Assembly (NCBI GenBank): GCA_947172645.1
Contig: CAMWBY010000005.1
Span: forward strand, 62,001-126,000
Origin: an uncultured Lachnospiraceae bacterium
Lineage (GTDB): Bacteria > Bacillota > Clostridia > Lachnospirales > Lachnospiraceae
DNA length: 64,000 nt
Reading direction: 5' to 3'
Position 1 is the first letter of the stretch; the number at the start of each line of letters is the position of its first letter. The position numbers were made by a program, and so were the translations under genes. The notes under the pieces were generated by a model. It ran no database searches and had not been told where the DNA came from. It saw nothing but the letters and a program-made list of their open reading frames with translations. Shown here piece after piece: positions 35,492-45,233 of this stretch.

Positions 35492-35692
35492 GCAGTTTTC
35501 TGGATAAAAAAATACTCTTTTTGACATACTCTTTGACATATTTCATAAAAAATCTTTCTTTTTTATATTTTTTATGTTAAACTTTATACAACTGTGATGT
35601 ATTATACAATCATTCCCGGGAGTTTTCCAACTATTCCAGACACTTAGACAGGCAGAAGAAGTTTCGGGAATATATGGGTAATGGAGGTACAT

Positions 35693-37645
35693 ATGGCAAA
35701 TCAGAGAGTGGAAGCGTTGGTTTATACAAATGATAATTGTGTAGGCTGTAACAAATGCATTTCGGTCTGTCCGGTGCTCACGGCAAACCAGGCAGTGTCT
35801 GAGGACGGCAAGAATATTATTGTGGTGGATGGCAAGCAGTGTATCAGTTGTGGCGCGTGCTTCGACGCATGCGCGCACAATGCGAGAAGCTATGTGGATG
35901 ACACGGAACGCTTCTTTGAGGACTTGAAAAGAGGAGACAAGATATCCCTTCTGCTTGCGCCTGCATTTTTGGCGAACTATCCGAGAGAATACGGAAGCGT
36001 GTTGGGCGGGCTGAAGAAGCTCGGCGTCAACCGGATTATCAGTGTCAGTTTCGGCGCGGATATTACCACATGGGGATATATTAAGTATATTACAGAACAT
36101 GATTTTAAGGGCGGCGTATCGCAGCCATGCCCTGCGGTTGTAGGTTATATCGAGAAGTACATTCCTGAATTAATTCCAAGTCTGGTTCCAGTGCATTCCC
36201 CTATGATGTGTGCCGCTATTTATGCCAAGAAATACATGAAAGTGCCGGATAAGCTTGCTTTTATCGGCCCGTGCATTGCGAAGAAGAATGAGATAGAAGA
36301 CCCGAACTGCGGCGGCTATGTATCGTACAACGTGACGTTTGACCATTTAATGGAATATGTGAGACAGCACGGTATTTCCGGCCCGTCTGTAACGGATGAG
36401 ATTGAGTATGGGCTGGGCTCTATCTACCCTATGCCGGGAGGGCTCAAGGAGAACGTATATTGGTTCTGCGGTGAAGAAGTTTTTATCAGGCAGATTGAAG
36501 GCGAGCAGCACACCTATGAATTTCTGGAGGATTATAAGGAGAGGGTGCTTGGTAAGAAGGAACTTCCGTTTATGGTGGATGCCTTAAACTGTGCTAAGGG
36601 CTGTATTTACGGCACAGGCGTGGAGAAGGAGAGGACGCAGACCGATGATATCCTCTATGAATTGCAGAGAATTAAGGCAGCCAGCAAGAAAAATGACCGC
36701 AGACATGCCTTCAGCAAGAAATTGACGCCGAAACAGAGGTTAGATAAATTCAATAAGCAGTTTAAAATGCTTAATATCAATGATTTTATCAGGCATTATA
36801 CCGACCGGTCGGAGGGATTGGAAATCCGACGGCCGAACGCGTCGGAGCTGAACGGTATTTTTACGGATATGGATAAAAACACCGATATGCAGAGGACGAT
36901 GGATTGTTCTGCGTGCGGTTATGTATCTTGTAAAAATATGGCTGTGGCGATTTATAATGGTTGTAACCATAAAGAGAACTGCATCCAGTACGTGAAAGGT
37001 GAAGTGGAGAAAGAGAATGTGCGCGCACGGCAGTTAGCACAAGACATGGAGGCTAAAAACGCCGAAATCCAAGAAAAAAATGAGATGATTGCCGCATTGA
37101 TTGCCGAAGTGCATGAAGATTTTGTCAGCCTGGATACATCTATCGTCGAGATGTCCCAGGGGAATAACAGCAATGCCCAGGAGAGTACTGGTATATCGAC
37201 GTCCATGGCTGATGTAGTCAGCTTCTGCGACGCTTTGAAGATGGCATTAACGAATATTCAGGAGCTTTTAGTGAAATTAGAATTAAATAACGGCGAGATT
37301 ACTAATGTGGCCGAGGAGACGAACCTGTTGGCGCTCAATGCGAGCATCGAGGCGGCCAGGGCGGGGGAATCCGGCAGAGGATTTGCGATTATTGCGGAAA
37401 ATATTAAAAAGCTGGCGGAATTGTCGAAAGATACAGCCAGCGACAGCGATTCCAACAAAGAACAGATTCAGGAGGCCATTACGATGCTGCTTGGCGATGC
37501 CGAGAATTTGATTGACATCATCGACAGTGTGAATGTGCGCGTCACGAATCTGGCGGCTGCAACGGAGGAGATTGCGGCTTCAGCGGATATGGTGAGTACG
37601 ATTTCTTCCGATTTGAAAACGAAATTAGGAAGGCTTACCTCATAA
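35693..37645 (+). CDS. [FeFe]-hydrogenase-like H-cluster protein fused to a chemoreceptor signalling domain
   Basis: 650 residues. Two ferredoxin motifs open it ([25 protein letters not shown]). The hydrogenase-like domain retains the L1, L2 and L3 cysteines in altered form: [28 protein letters not shown] and [12 protein letters not shown]. Then a further Fe-S domain ([21 protein letters not shown]) and, after a coiled coil, a methyl-accepting-chemotaxis-type segment ([19 protein letters not shown]). No transmembrane or HAMP segment is seen. Sensory hydrogenases of this kind are thought to signal hydrogen or redox state rather than do bulk catalysis. GGAGG lies 5 bases before the ATG at 35693. 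Confidence 0.88.
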   Translation: MANQRVEALVYTNDNCVGCNKCISVCPVLTANQAVSEDGKNIIVVDGKQCISCGACFDACAHNARSYVDDTERFFEDLKRGDKISLLLAPAFLANYPREYGSVLGGLKKLGVNRIISVSFGADITTWGYIKYITEHDFKGGVSQPCPAVVGYIEKYIPELIPSLVPVHSPMMCAAIYAKKYMKVPDKLAFIGPCIAKKNEIEDPNCGGYVSYNVTFDHLMEYVRQHGISGPSVTDEIEYGLGSIYPMPGGLKENVYWFCGEEVFIRQIEGEQHTYEFLEDYKERVLGKKELPFMVDALNCAKGCIYGTGVEKERTQTDDILYELQRIKAASKKNDRRHAFSKKLTPKQRLDKFNKQFKMLNINDFIRHYTDRSEGLEIRRPNASELNGIFTDMDKNTDMQRTMDCSACGYVSCKNMAVAIYNGCNHKENCIQYVKGEVEKENVRARQLAQDMEAKNAEIQEKNEMIAALIAEVHEDFVSLDTSIVEMSQGNNSNAQESTGISTSMADVVSFCDALKMALTNIQELLVKLELNNGEITNVAEETNLLALNASIEAARAGESGRGFAIIAENIKKLAELSKDTASDSDSNKEQIQEAITMLLGDAENLIDIIDSVNVRVTNLAAATEEIAASADMVSTISSDLKTKLGRLTS

Positions 37646-37679
37646 AAGTAAGAGGCTGCTACAACAGCCTCTTACTTTT
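37644..37679. terminator. Bidirectional terminator
   Basis: AAAAGTAAGAGGCTG (37644-37658), 6-base loop, CAGCCTCTTACTTTT (37665-37679): a perfect 15-bp stem with A/T ends, between the convergent hydrogenase-like and LUD genes. Confidence 0.9.
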
Positions 37680-37730
37680 ATGTATAGGAAATTTTTGGTA
37701 TATACTGACTTTATGACAGAGATGCGCGGT

Positions 37731-38366
37731 CTAATATCCCAACGATTCTCCCACCAGAAATACTTTAATCCGTCCGGTATGTCCGCTTCTTCTTGTCACG
37801 ACAATCTGGTTGCAGAAGCATTCCGGCGCAAGACAGTTGTGGCATGTTCCTGTTGCGGCGCAAGGAAGATTTCTTCCCAGACGGATGGCGTTGGGCGGTG
37901 AAGCCATATTGCGGACCCGGGCGATGCCGCTTTCCACATCAGTGACTACTTTATTCATTCCTACGACGAGGATGACATGGCTGGGGCCTTGAATCAGGCA
38001 GGCAACGCGGTTGCCGTTACCGTCTATGTTAATCAGTTCGCCTTCCAATGTGATGGCATTGCTGCTCATCAGGTAATAGTCGGCAAGGACGGTGCGGGCA
38101 TAGAGAGCCCTGGACTCTTCGGGAGTTTTTGCAGCGGAACGGTCTATCAGCTCGTACTTACCGTTTTGGATGCCGTCCATCAATCCCATTTCTTTGACGC
38201 TTTCACTGCCGCCCCAACTGATTACGGAGCCTTCCGGGATAGATTCCAGAATAGCGGATGTACATTCGGCGGCTGTTTCAAAATAGAAGCCTTCCATATT
38301 ACGTTTTTCAAGATTCTTAATGATTGTTTCTGCCTGTTTTGATAAGGCGGTTAATTTGTGTGACAT
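37731..38366 (-). CDS. LUD-domain protein (lactate utilization / DUF162 type)
   Basis: 211 residues. MEGFYFETAAECTSAILESIPEGSVISWGGSESVKEMGL, TPEESRALYARTVLADYYLMSSNAITLEGELINIDGNGNRVA and GPSHVILVVGMNKVV follow the LutC/LUD family. The C-terminal Cys-rich segment CAATGTCHNCLAPECFC could bind a metal or Fe-S centre. Related proteins act in lactate oxidation, but lutA and lutB are absent here, so the role is open. Start ATG at 38366 with GGAGG 6 bases upstream. Confidence 0.82.
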   Translation of the reverse strand: MSHKLTALSKQAETIIKNLEKRNMEGFYFETAAECTSAILESIPEGSVISWGGSESVKEMGLMDGIQNGKYELIDRSAAKTPEESRALYARTVLADYYLMSSNAITLEGELINIDGNGNRVACLIQGPSHVILVVGMNKVVTDVESGIARVRNMASPPNAIRLGRNLPCAATGTCHNCLAPECFCNQIVVTRRSGHTGRIKVFLVGESLGY

Positions 38367-38593
38367 ATGATGCCCTCCGTTCATGTTTCATGCTTTTTAG
38401 GGGTTTAAGTAAGAATAGTATAACATTATGAAGGAAGCGGGCGCAAGTTTATCGGGATTTTGTTGTTGGGTTGATATAACGGTTTGACATTGATGGAATT
38501 AACTGTTAATAATGGATTAAAATGCTAAAAATGTGATAATTTGTATTAATAAAAAATAAATTGTAAAAATTATAATTTTTTTAAAGAAATGTG

Positions 38594-38621
38594 TTGACAA
38601 ATAGAAAAAAGCTGATATAAT
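38594..38621 (+). promoter_or_regulatory. Near-consensus promoter with no assigned gene
   Basis: TTGACA (38594-38599), 16-base spacer, TATAAT (38616-38621), preceded by a very A/T-rich block that could act as an UP element. It points into 38628-38945, where no ordinary gene is found. Confidence 0.75.
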
Positions 38622-38627
38622 AAAATC

Positions 38628-38945
38628 ATAAACAAAACAAATTCACATAGATATCCTAAAGAAAAGGAGGTACGGTCCACCGAAAGCATAACTTAAAATC
38701 CATTTAAAGTACAAATGAATAAGGAACCAATGACAAAGCAACGAAGACGTAGTCGAGTACATGAGAAAAAGTAACGAGTCGCAGAAGAGAAGAGAATAAG
38801 ACGTTACGGTATATGCATACGAAAGAGGAATGGAAAGAATACGAAGGAAGAAATTGGAGGTATGGACCATTGGATAGTGTAGTATAGAAGCGGGTATTAA
38901 TTCTAAAAGGATTAGTACCCGCTTCGCTGTGTACCTTTTTGACAC
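38628..38945 (+). ncRNA. Candidate small RNA or small-peptide transcript
   Basis: About 310 purine-rich bases between a strong promoter and a terminator-like inverted repeat (GAAGCGGGTA at 38887 ... TACCCGCTTC ending near 38929) followed by CTTTTT. It contains two related ribosome-site-like boxes, GGAGGTACGGTCCACC and GGAGGTATGGACCATTGG; the second opens a 6-codon frame. A 19-codon basic frame (MNKEPMTKQRRRSRVHEKK) lies at 38715-38774. I do not recognise a known RNA family. The surrounding gap 38385-39179 has no other gene. Confidence 0.4.
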
Positions 38946-39179
38946 TCCAATCATGATAGGAAAGTGTCCCGCCTACCTGAGTTTGCGACAAATTTTCCGT
39001 AGGAATACTTGTGGACTTGCAATGAGCTGCGCTCTTTTTTTGTGATGATTTGTGTGGCGGATATTGGCGGCAGAATGAAGGATTAGGTTGAAAATTATGT
39101 GGAATATTTTCTGGAAATAGGTTATAGTGTAAGTGAACATACGGCATTTTGTGTGTTGACTTACAACAGGAGGAATAGT

Positions 39180-40739
39180 ATGGGGAAATTATTTCATAAA
39201 AGAAACAAATATTCAGATGAAGAATTCGAGAATGAAGAGTTTGAGAATGAAGAATTTGAAGATGACGATATGGATGACGAAGATGACGACGATGAAATAG
39301 AGGACGAAGAAGAAACAGAAGAAGAGATGGATGAAGAAGACGAAGGCGCCGAAGAAGATGATGAAACAGATGATGAGGATGAAGAAGACGAGGACGCCGA
39401 TGAAGATGACGAAGACGACGATGAGGAATGGGAGGAAGATGACAGACGGACATTCAGGAGACGCAGGAGAATCCGCAATCAGATTATTTCGTATTCTGTT
39501 GTATTTGTGGTAATGGCAGCGATTATTGCGGGCGGCGTAGCCGTAGGCAGGAACATAATGGATATGATTAAAGAGAAGCAGGCAGCGGAAGAACAGGCAC
39601 AATTACAAGCCGAGCAGGAGGCAGAGGAAGCTCATGAGGTTGTGATTGACGCGCCGGAGACGTTGGACGAACCGGAGGAGGATATTTTGGGCGAGCTTGT
39701 GGCGGCTTCCCTTTCTGATATGCCTCTTGAGGACAAGGTGGCGGGGCTGTTTATTGTAACGCCCGAGGCATTAACCGGGGTTGCAACAGCGACCCAGGCG
39801 GGAGAGGGCACTCAGGCGGCATTGATTGAATACGGAATAGGCGGACTTATTTATTTTGACAAGAATATATTAGAAAAAGAACAGATTACGGATATGCTGT
39901 CCAGCACAGTTTCCAAGAGCAGGTATCCGCTATTTCTGGCGGTAGACGAAGAGGGCGGCTCTGTCAGCAGAGTGGCAAAAAGCGGCATTGACGTGATTCA
40001 GGTTGATAGCATGTCTTCCATCGGCGAGTCGGGCGATACGTCGCAGGCGTATGAGGCGGGCTTGACAATTGGTACATATTTGAAAGAATTAGGCTTTAAC
40101 CTTGATTTTGCCCCGGTGGCCGATGTGGCGGCTTCGGGGGAAAGCGCTTTGGGAGACCGGGTTTTCGGTTCGGACGCGCAGACGGCAGGAGATATGGTTG
40201 CCAATGTGGTAGAAGGAATTGAAGGTACAGGCGTCAGTTCTTGTTTAAAACATTTTCCGGGAATCGGGGATGCGGCGGAAGACACTCATGACGGGAAAGT
40301 CGAATCGACGAAGACGCTGGATGAAATGAGGGAGTCTAATTTCCTTCCATTTAAGGCAGGCATTGAAGCGGGGGCGGATTTTGTGATGGTCAGCCATATG
40401 ACAGTGCCGTCCGGGGATGAAGATGCCATACCTTCCAGTTTATCTAAGACGATGATTACGGATGTCCTGCGGAATGAACTGGGATTTCAGGGTGTGGTCA
40501 TTACGGACGCATTGAATATGGGTGCTATTACCGATTATTATACGTCTGAGGAAGCAGCGGTCATGGCGATTGAGGCGGGGGCGGATATGCTGCTTATGCC
40601 TGAGGATTTCCACGCTGCCTATGACGCACTTTTAGCCGCTGTACAGGACGGAACAATTCCGGAAGAGAGAATCAATGAATCCCTGGAGCGCATTTACCGC
40701 GTAAAGGGTGAGAAGAAGTTGGCGCAGCAAACGCAGTAA
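39180..40739 (+). CDS. Membrane-anchored NagZ-like beta-N-acetylhexosaminidase (GH3) with acidic N-terminal tail
   Basis: 519 residues. Residues about 12-90 are almost all Asp and Glu, then a basic RRTFRRRRRIRNQ and one transmembrane helix (IISYSVVFVVMAAIIAGGVAVG), a short coiled coil, and a GH3 domain (about 180-515): LFLAVDEEGGSVSRV, LGFNLDFAPVADV, CLKHFPGIGDAAEDTHDG (general-acid His region) and GVVITDALNMGAI (nucleophile Asp). Topology puts the acidic tail in the cytoplasm and the enzyme outside, cutting GlcNAc from wall glycans. KHFPGIGD has Ile where the family mostly has His. AGGAGG lies 6 bases before the ATG at 39180. Confidence 0.87.
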   Translation: MGKLFHKRNKYSDEEFENEEFENEEFEDDDMDDEDDDDEIEDEEETEEEMDEEDEGAEEDDETDDEDEEDEDADEDDEDDDEEWEEDDRRTFRRRRRIRNQIISYSVVFVVMAAIIAGGVAVGRNIMDMIKEKQAAEEQAQLQAEQEAEEAHEVVIDAPETLDEPEEDILGELVAASLSDMPLEDKVAGLFIVTPEALTGVATATQAGEGTQAALIEYGIGGLIYFDKNILEKEQITDMLSSTVSKSRYPLFLAVDEEGGSVSRVAKSGIDVIQVDSMSSIGESGDTSQAYEAGLTIGTYLKELGFNLDFAPVADVAASGESALGDRVFGSDAQTAGDMVANVVEGIEGTGVSSCLKHFPGIGDAAEDTHDGKVESTKTLDEMRESNFLPFKAGIEAGADFVMVSHMTVPSGDEDAIPSSLSKTMITDVLRNELGFQGVVITDALNMGAITDYYTSEEAAVMAIEAGADMLLMPEDFHAAYDALLAAVQDGTIPEERINESLERIYRVKGEKKLAQQTQ

Positions 40740-40868
40740 ACGGCAGGCGGTTTATTGGAATGCGAGCGGCCCGGGATATCACATAAAAATTCAAAATTGT
40801 GCACACAATTACAAAAAAATATAAAGTTTATAGAAATTAAAAAAATTAGAAAAACTTTAATTTTTTTG

Positions 40869-40897
40869 TTGACAAAGAGAAGCCTATATAGTATAGT
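40869..40897 (+). promoter_or_regulatory. Promoter of tRNA-Gly
   Basis: TTGACA (40869-40874), 17-base spacer, TATAGT (40892-40897), about 45 bases before the tRNA. Confidence 0.8.
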
Positions 40898-40941
40898 ATT
40901 ATTTGTCCGAGGGATACAGAGAAGAATCGGGCAGATGATAA

Positions 40942-41014
40942 GCGCGAGTGGCTCAGTTGGTGGAGCACGACCTTGCCAAGGTCGGGGTCGCGGGTTCGAG
41001 TCCCGTCTCGCGCT
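40942..41014 (+). tRNA. tRNA-Gly (anticodon GCC)
   Basis: A full cloverleaf: acceptor GCGCGAG (40942-40948) / CTCGCGC (41007-41013), D-stem GCTC/GAGC, anticodon arm CGACC-TTGCCAA-GGTCG giving GCC, T-arm GCGGG-TTCGAGT-CCCGT, discriminator T. CCA is not encoded. Its 3' end is the attachment site of the integrative element downstream. Confidence 0.96.
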
Positions 41015-41019
41015 CTTTT
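40992..41019. repeat. attL: 28-bp direct repeat at the tRNA-Gly 3' end
   Basis: The 28 bases starting GGGTTCGAGTCCCGTCTCGC are repeated exactly at 45733-45760. The repeat covers the T-arm and acceptor end of the tRNA, so integration leaves the tRNA intact. Confidence 0.88.
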
Positions 41020-41106
41020 ATTAGCCGGGAAACCTGTAAAATACAGCGTTTCCCGTTTTTCATGCCCTGAAAGTTTTGATTACACTTGATTACATTTTTC
41101 AGGGAT

Positions 41107-42409
41107 TCATATTGTTTTGTGGGTCAATGCCTTTTCCAGGAGGCTTTCTGTCTCATCTTGCGGCATACGGTTGAAACAGTAATTCTTGTAAGTTGTACGT
41201 TCGTCCTCATGCCCAACCTGTTTCCTGATTTCGTTTATATTTACACCAGCGTCAATAAGACTGCTGATATAAGTCTTGCGCGCTTTATGCGAAGACTTTT
41301 CTCCAATGCCAATATAGCGGCAATATTTTCTGATGCGGGTATCAACACTCCGGCCATGGACTCGCCCGTTTGCATTTAAGAAGAGATAGCCGTCATCATA
41401 ATAACCGTGGTCTTGGTTATTTTGCTTCACCAATTCTAAAATTGACCTTGCGGTATTGCTTAGGTATACAAGCCTGTCCCCGGCGTTGGTCTTGGCATGT
41501 TCCACTATTTGGTAATGCTGTGTGTTCCATGAGCCGTCGGGGTTCTGCTGAGTCTGCCTTGTTTCCATGCGTTGTATATGTAGGTATTTTCCTGTAATGT
41601 CGCTTTCTTTCAGCGCAACGATTTCCCCTAGCCTTAAGCCTGTCTGATATAAAAAAGGTATGGCTAAACATGCAGATTCACCGGTTTCATGGAAATCCCT
41701 GTAAGCTTCTTTCTCAATCAATGGTTGTTCGGTAGTCAGAAAAACTTGCGTTTCATCACTTGGCTTTTTATTGTTGCAAAACAGTTTGCGGTCAATAGTA
41801 ATTTTGGAAAAAGGATTATCAGCAATGATATTTTTCTGTACGGCATATTCCAAAGACTGGCGTATAATAATAGTCATATTGTAATATTGCTTTTTTGTCA
41901 GTTGGCATGTCCTGATTTTTTTAAGCGCCCATTCCTCCAGTCTGTCATAGGTTAGTTGTTGCAGGGGAATATCAATCAAAGGGTCATCTATATAATACTT
42001 TTCCAAATCGTTATGAATGCGGCGGATATACATAGATGAGGTGGTCTTTAATTTCTTATAGTTAAGCCACGTTTGATAGAATGCGCGTAAAGTAATTTTA
42101 CGCCCGGATGACTCATTGTCCATATCCTTATAATATGCAATGATTGCATTATCCAGTTTTTCGCGGCTTCCCTTTGCGATAAGCCTCCGTTTGTTTTTTT
42201 TGTCTGTCATCGGGAAGATAGGTTCTCCATCTGCCGTCTGTACCCTGCCAAATATTGAAAGTGTGGTTTTCAAGATATTTTTTATTGTTCATATCATCTA
42301 TTTCACTTTTGGCATCCTCTAGGGATATATTACATTTACTTAGAAGAAAATGCAATGGAGAGTCATCTGGGTTTATTGTTTGTTCATTTCTTTCCATAAG
42401 CTGCACCAT
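41107..42409 (-). pseudogene. int: Tyrosine recombinase integrase, split by a one-base frameshift
   Basis: The catalytic part (41107-42201) has YQTGLRLGEIVAL (Arg), SSHKARKTYISSL (H-x2-R), QVGHEDERTTYKNYCF (His and nucleophile Tyr), as in Tn916-type integrases. The family's N-terminal DNA-binding segment (TFNIWQGTDGRWRTYLPDD) is found in another frame that starts at 42409. The frames meet at a run of eight A residues on the coding strand (42194-42201); seven A residues would restore one protein of about 433 residues reading DDRQKNKRRLIAKG. It may be a true mutation, a slippery site, or a sequencing error. Transcribed towards attL. Confidence 0.85.
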
Positions 42410-42956
42410 AGAAAAGTTGTCCCACAGCGTTGATATTTTTATATATGTGTGTTTTTGATAAAAAGGGTAACGACTTTTTTTCCTTTCTCACGTTATCCAT
42501 AAATTTTTGATTTCTGGAATTTTGAAATCTTCAATATATCTATTCCTGTAAATGAAGTCCCTTTTCAAACCCATAACCACTTTCTAACAAGATATGTTAT
42601 ATGTTCCTTTTTTCTAACTTATTTTCTTTTTTGTGCGCATTTCCTCCCTTTCTGGTCATGGCGTATCTGATATGTTTTTAATGATGTTTTTGTTTATTTT
42701 GGGGTGTAAATTGGGGATTTGCGGTTAAATTTGGGGATTAAAGAACTGTTTTTTATTGAGATATCAGGATGGACTGTAATATTTTTGTTTGTTTTGTCAA
42801 GATTGACGCATATATTTATGGAAAAGTCTATTTTTTGCGTATTTTATGACTTATTTATTAAAAAAATGGGGAAGTGCCAGACGGGGCAGGGGACAGCCCT
42901 AAACACTCTTAGAACTATCCCTTGCTTACCTTTTTATCCATCCCCATTTTTCTGCT
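42410..42956. other. A/T-rich gap with no gene recognised
   Basis: 547 bases between integrase and XRE regulator. Very A/T-rich; short open frames have no ribosome sites or recognisable families. It may once have held an excisionase or replication gene. Confidence 0.5.
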
Positions 42957-43169
42957 CTATTGGTTTTCTCGGATTTCCAATAAATCCTCAATTTCACAAT
43001 TAAAATATTCACATAGCTTTAGTATCAGGTTTGCATCTATTCGTTGAAACTCATCACGGCAATATCTGTTAAAATTCCCCCTCGGTAAATCAAGGTCTTT
43101 ACAGATTCGGTTTTTGGAAACTGACCGTTCAGTCAATAACTCGTTGATTCTCATGTGCAAATATTTCAT
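42957..43169 (-). CDS. Small XRE/Cro-type DNA-binding regulator
   Basis: 70 residues, a single helix-turn-helix: INELLTERSVSKNRICKDLDLPRGNFNRYCRDEFQRIDANLILKLCEYFNCEIEDLLE. This is the standard Cro/C1 form used by integrative elements and phages. An AGGA ribosome site is just upstream of the ATG at 43169. A 30-bp palindrome at 43266-43295 in the divergent spacer is a candidate operator. Confidence 0.85.
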   Translation of the reverse strand: MKYLHMRINELLTERSVSKNRICKDLDLPRGNFNRYCRDEFQRIDANLILKLCEYFNCEIEDLLEIRENQ

Positions 43170-43265
43170 TTTATTCCTGTACCTTCCTTTTTTATTTTAT
43201 TATAAAAAAGGGATTATTATATTGTAATTTACAAGATATTAAGGCATAATAAACCAAGTTCATAT

Positions 43266-43295
43266 TTAATACCTTGCTATATAGTAAGGTATTAA
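43266..43295. promoter_or_regulatory. 30-bp palindrome, candidate XRE operator
   Basis: TTAATACCTT (43266-43275) and AAGGTATTAA (43286-43295) flank a near-symmetrical CTATATAG core, with one mismatched pair over 30 bases. TTGTAATTTACAA (43222-43234), closer to the XRE gene, is a second palindrome. Confidence 0.6.
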
Positions 43296-43429
43296 TAATG
43301 GAAATTGTACATGAATACTGATTAGGAGTAAAAATTTTTATTTATTCATGCAACTTTCCTAAGATTTAAACATACTTTTTAAACAGCTGATAAAAAACTA
43401 TAAAACACAAGATGAAAGGGTGATAAAAA

Positions 43430-44211
43430 ATGGCTAAGAAAAAGCTATTAACAATGGGGCTTATTGCGCTCATGGGAACAGGCTGTTTCATAGGGTGTTC
43501 TGCTGTACAGAATGACGCGCAAACGGTTGAAACAACGGCAACGCCAAAAGAAATCGAGGTCACAGCAGAAAAAATACGGATGCGGAACCGCTTGTATCAG
43601 AAGAATCTACTTATAAGGAAGAACAGCCGTTGACAGCAGAGACGGCAGAAAGGGAAGAAGCGGAAAGCGGTACAAGCCATACGGAACAGGAAACGGATAT
43701 TTCACAGGACGATGTAGCCAAGGCAGGGTAAGAGGAAAAACAGGAAGAATCCGGGCAGGAGGCAACGGAAGAACCCGAAGCGGATAACATAGATGAGATG
43801 GATACATACTTATATGCCACGGCTGATGTCAATATGCGTGAAGGATACACGACAGACTCGGGAGTGATAAAGGTGGTTCCCTATGGGACGAAACTGCATG
43901 TCACGGGAGTCATTGAGAACTGGTACCGTATTGACGGGGAAGGTATGGGGTATGTATTCGGTAAATATTTGTCAGCAGAGGAGCCAGTAAATCAGGTGGC
44001 AAGCCAGTCCACAGCCCAATCCCAGGCAGAAACGTCTGCCCAAACCGGAGAGAAAAAAACATACGAACAGACGTATAACGAGTTAATTGGGTGGGGATTT
44101 TCTCCTGAAACGGCAGCCGAATTAGCAGAAATAAGCACTAGCGGTCCCGAACCCCCAAATTCCCAATTAGCAATGGAGGGCGGCAATATTAATATTTTTT
44201 TAAATAAATAA
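43430..44211 (+). pseudogene. SH3-domain lipoprotein, broken by a frameshift and a stop
   Basis: A lipoprotein start (KKLLTMGLIALMGTGCFIGCSA) runs to about 43568 in one frame. At GCAGAAAAAATACGG (43566-43580) the frame must shift to continue as an acidic Ser/Glu/Thr linker (NTDAEPLVSEEST...), which then meets an in-frame TAA at 43729-43731. Past it the same frame encodes a bacterial SH3 domain (DVNMREGYTTDSGVIKVVPYGTKLHV...WYRIDGEGMGYVFGKYL) that would bind wall peptides. A later ATG at 43798 could express the SH3 part alone. After the TAA at 44209 the frame stays open to 44376 (KSLECGKAMLQGDYEITIDSDD), possibly a lost C-terminal domain. Confidence 0.75.
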
Positions 44212-44394
44212 ACTGCAATAAATTTTACTTCCGGCATCAAAATCACAGGTAAGTGTAACATGTATGTAAAATCTCTGGAATGTGGTAAAGCTATGTTGCA
44301 GGGGGACTATGAGATTACAATTGATTCCGATGATGATGTTTCAGTAGAATATATGAATTTTGATTTACAACTTTAATATCAATGCAACCGGAAA

Positions 44395-44433
44395 GAAAAG
44401 CAACCAAAACTATTATGAGTGTGGTTGCTTTTC
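44395..44433 (+). terminator. Terminator after the SH3 lipoprotein remnant
   Basis: GAAAAGCAACCA (44395-44406) pairs with TGGTTGCTTTTC (44422-44433), a 12-bp stem with 15-base loop and T-run. Confidence 0.75.
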
Positions 44434-45142
44434 GACATATTTCGTTTATATATCCATACAATGAAACAAATATATCGATAAGCGGAAAATCTTAAAACCG
44501 CATCTTAAAATTAATCCAAACCATATTCTTTCCCTAAAATAGAAAATATCCCTTAAAAACAACCTTTTTGGGAAAACATACAAGGAAATCTGAAATTTTT
44601 AATGATAAATAATTATTCGGTCTGAATAAAAATCCTTCATTTGAGATTTAGTCTTAATAGATTTTCAGCATTTAAAACTAAAATAGGAAGGAAACCATTG
44701 GTTTTCAGCATAAAATATTAACAAGCTTTGATTCCGGAGGTGTTTTATTACATTGTAAGATGTTGTTTTTTAAAACTGTAAACCGTCAATTCAAAATAAA
44801 AGGGCTTACAGTTAACCATTCTTTTTGATTGAACATCTACATTTTATTCCCATGGAAAAAATAGGCATCTACTACACCATGTTAGAAAAACAGCCATATA
44901 CACAAAAGAAAAAACAGGGAACCAATTTACAACACGCCATAGGGGATAGGAACATATCCAAAAAGCATGATAAGTTAGAAAAATAAGACTTCTGGCATAA
45001 CTTGTTAGTTTTTGTAGAGGAGTTTGAAAAGGGATTTTATTCACAGAAGGATATATCATTTTAAATTTTTATAAGTATAAAAATAGTTGTCTAGCGAAAA
45101 TAGTATTGCATAAAAATGAGGATTGGTTTAAAATAATAAAAA
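44434..45142. other. A/T-rich gap with no gene recognised
   Basis: About 700 A/T-rich bases inside the integrative element. No frame here has a ribosome site plus recognisable content. Confidence 0.5.
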
Positions 45143-45192
45143 GGGTGTTACCGTTAGTAACGGTTCGCCTCAGTTAATAGTTACACAAAATC

Positions 45193-45233
45193 AAAAAAAG
45201 CAACCTAACTTTGGTCGGAGCGGTTGCTTTTTT
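45193..45233. terminator. Terminator overlapping the small hydrophobic-peptide gene end
   Basis: AAAAAAAGCAACC (45193-45205) and GGTTGCTTTTTT (45222-45233) form a hairpin with U-run in either direction. The peptide's last codons lie within the stem-loop. Confidence 0.8.

Noticed and set aside
38643-38954. 103-codon minus-strand frame in the unassigned locus
   Set aside because: It opposes the strong promoter, has no ribosome site, and its composition is that of reverse-read A/G-rich DNA.
39194-39478. Ser-rich minus-strand frame
   Set aside because: Mirror of the Asp/Glu codon tract of the NagZ-like gene; pure low complexity.
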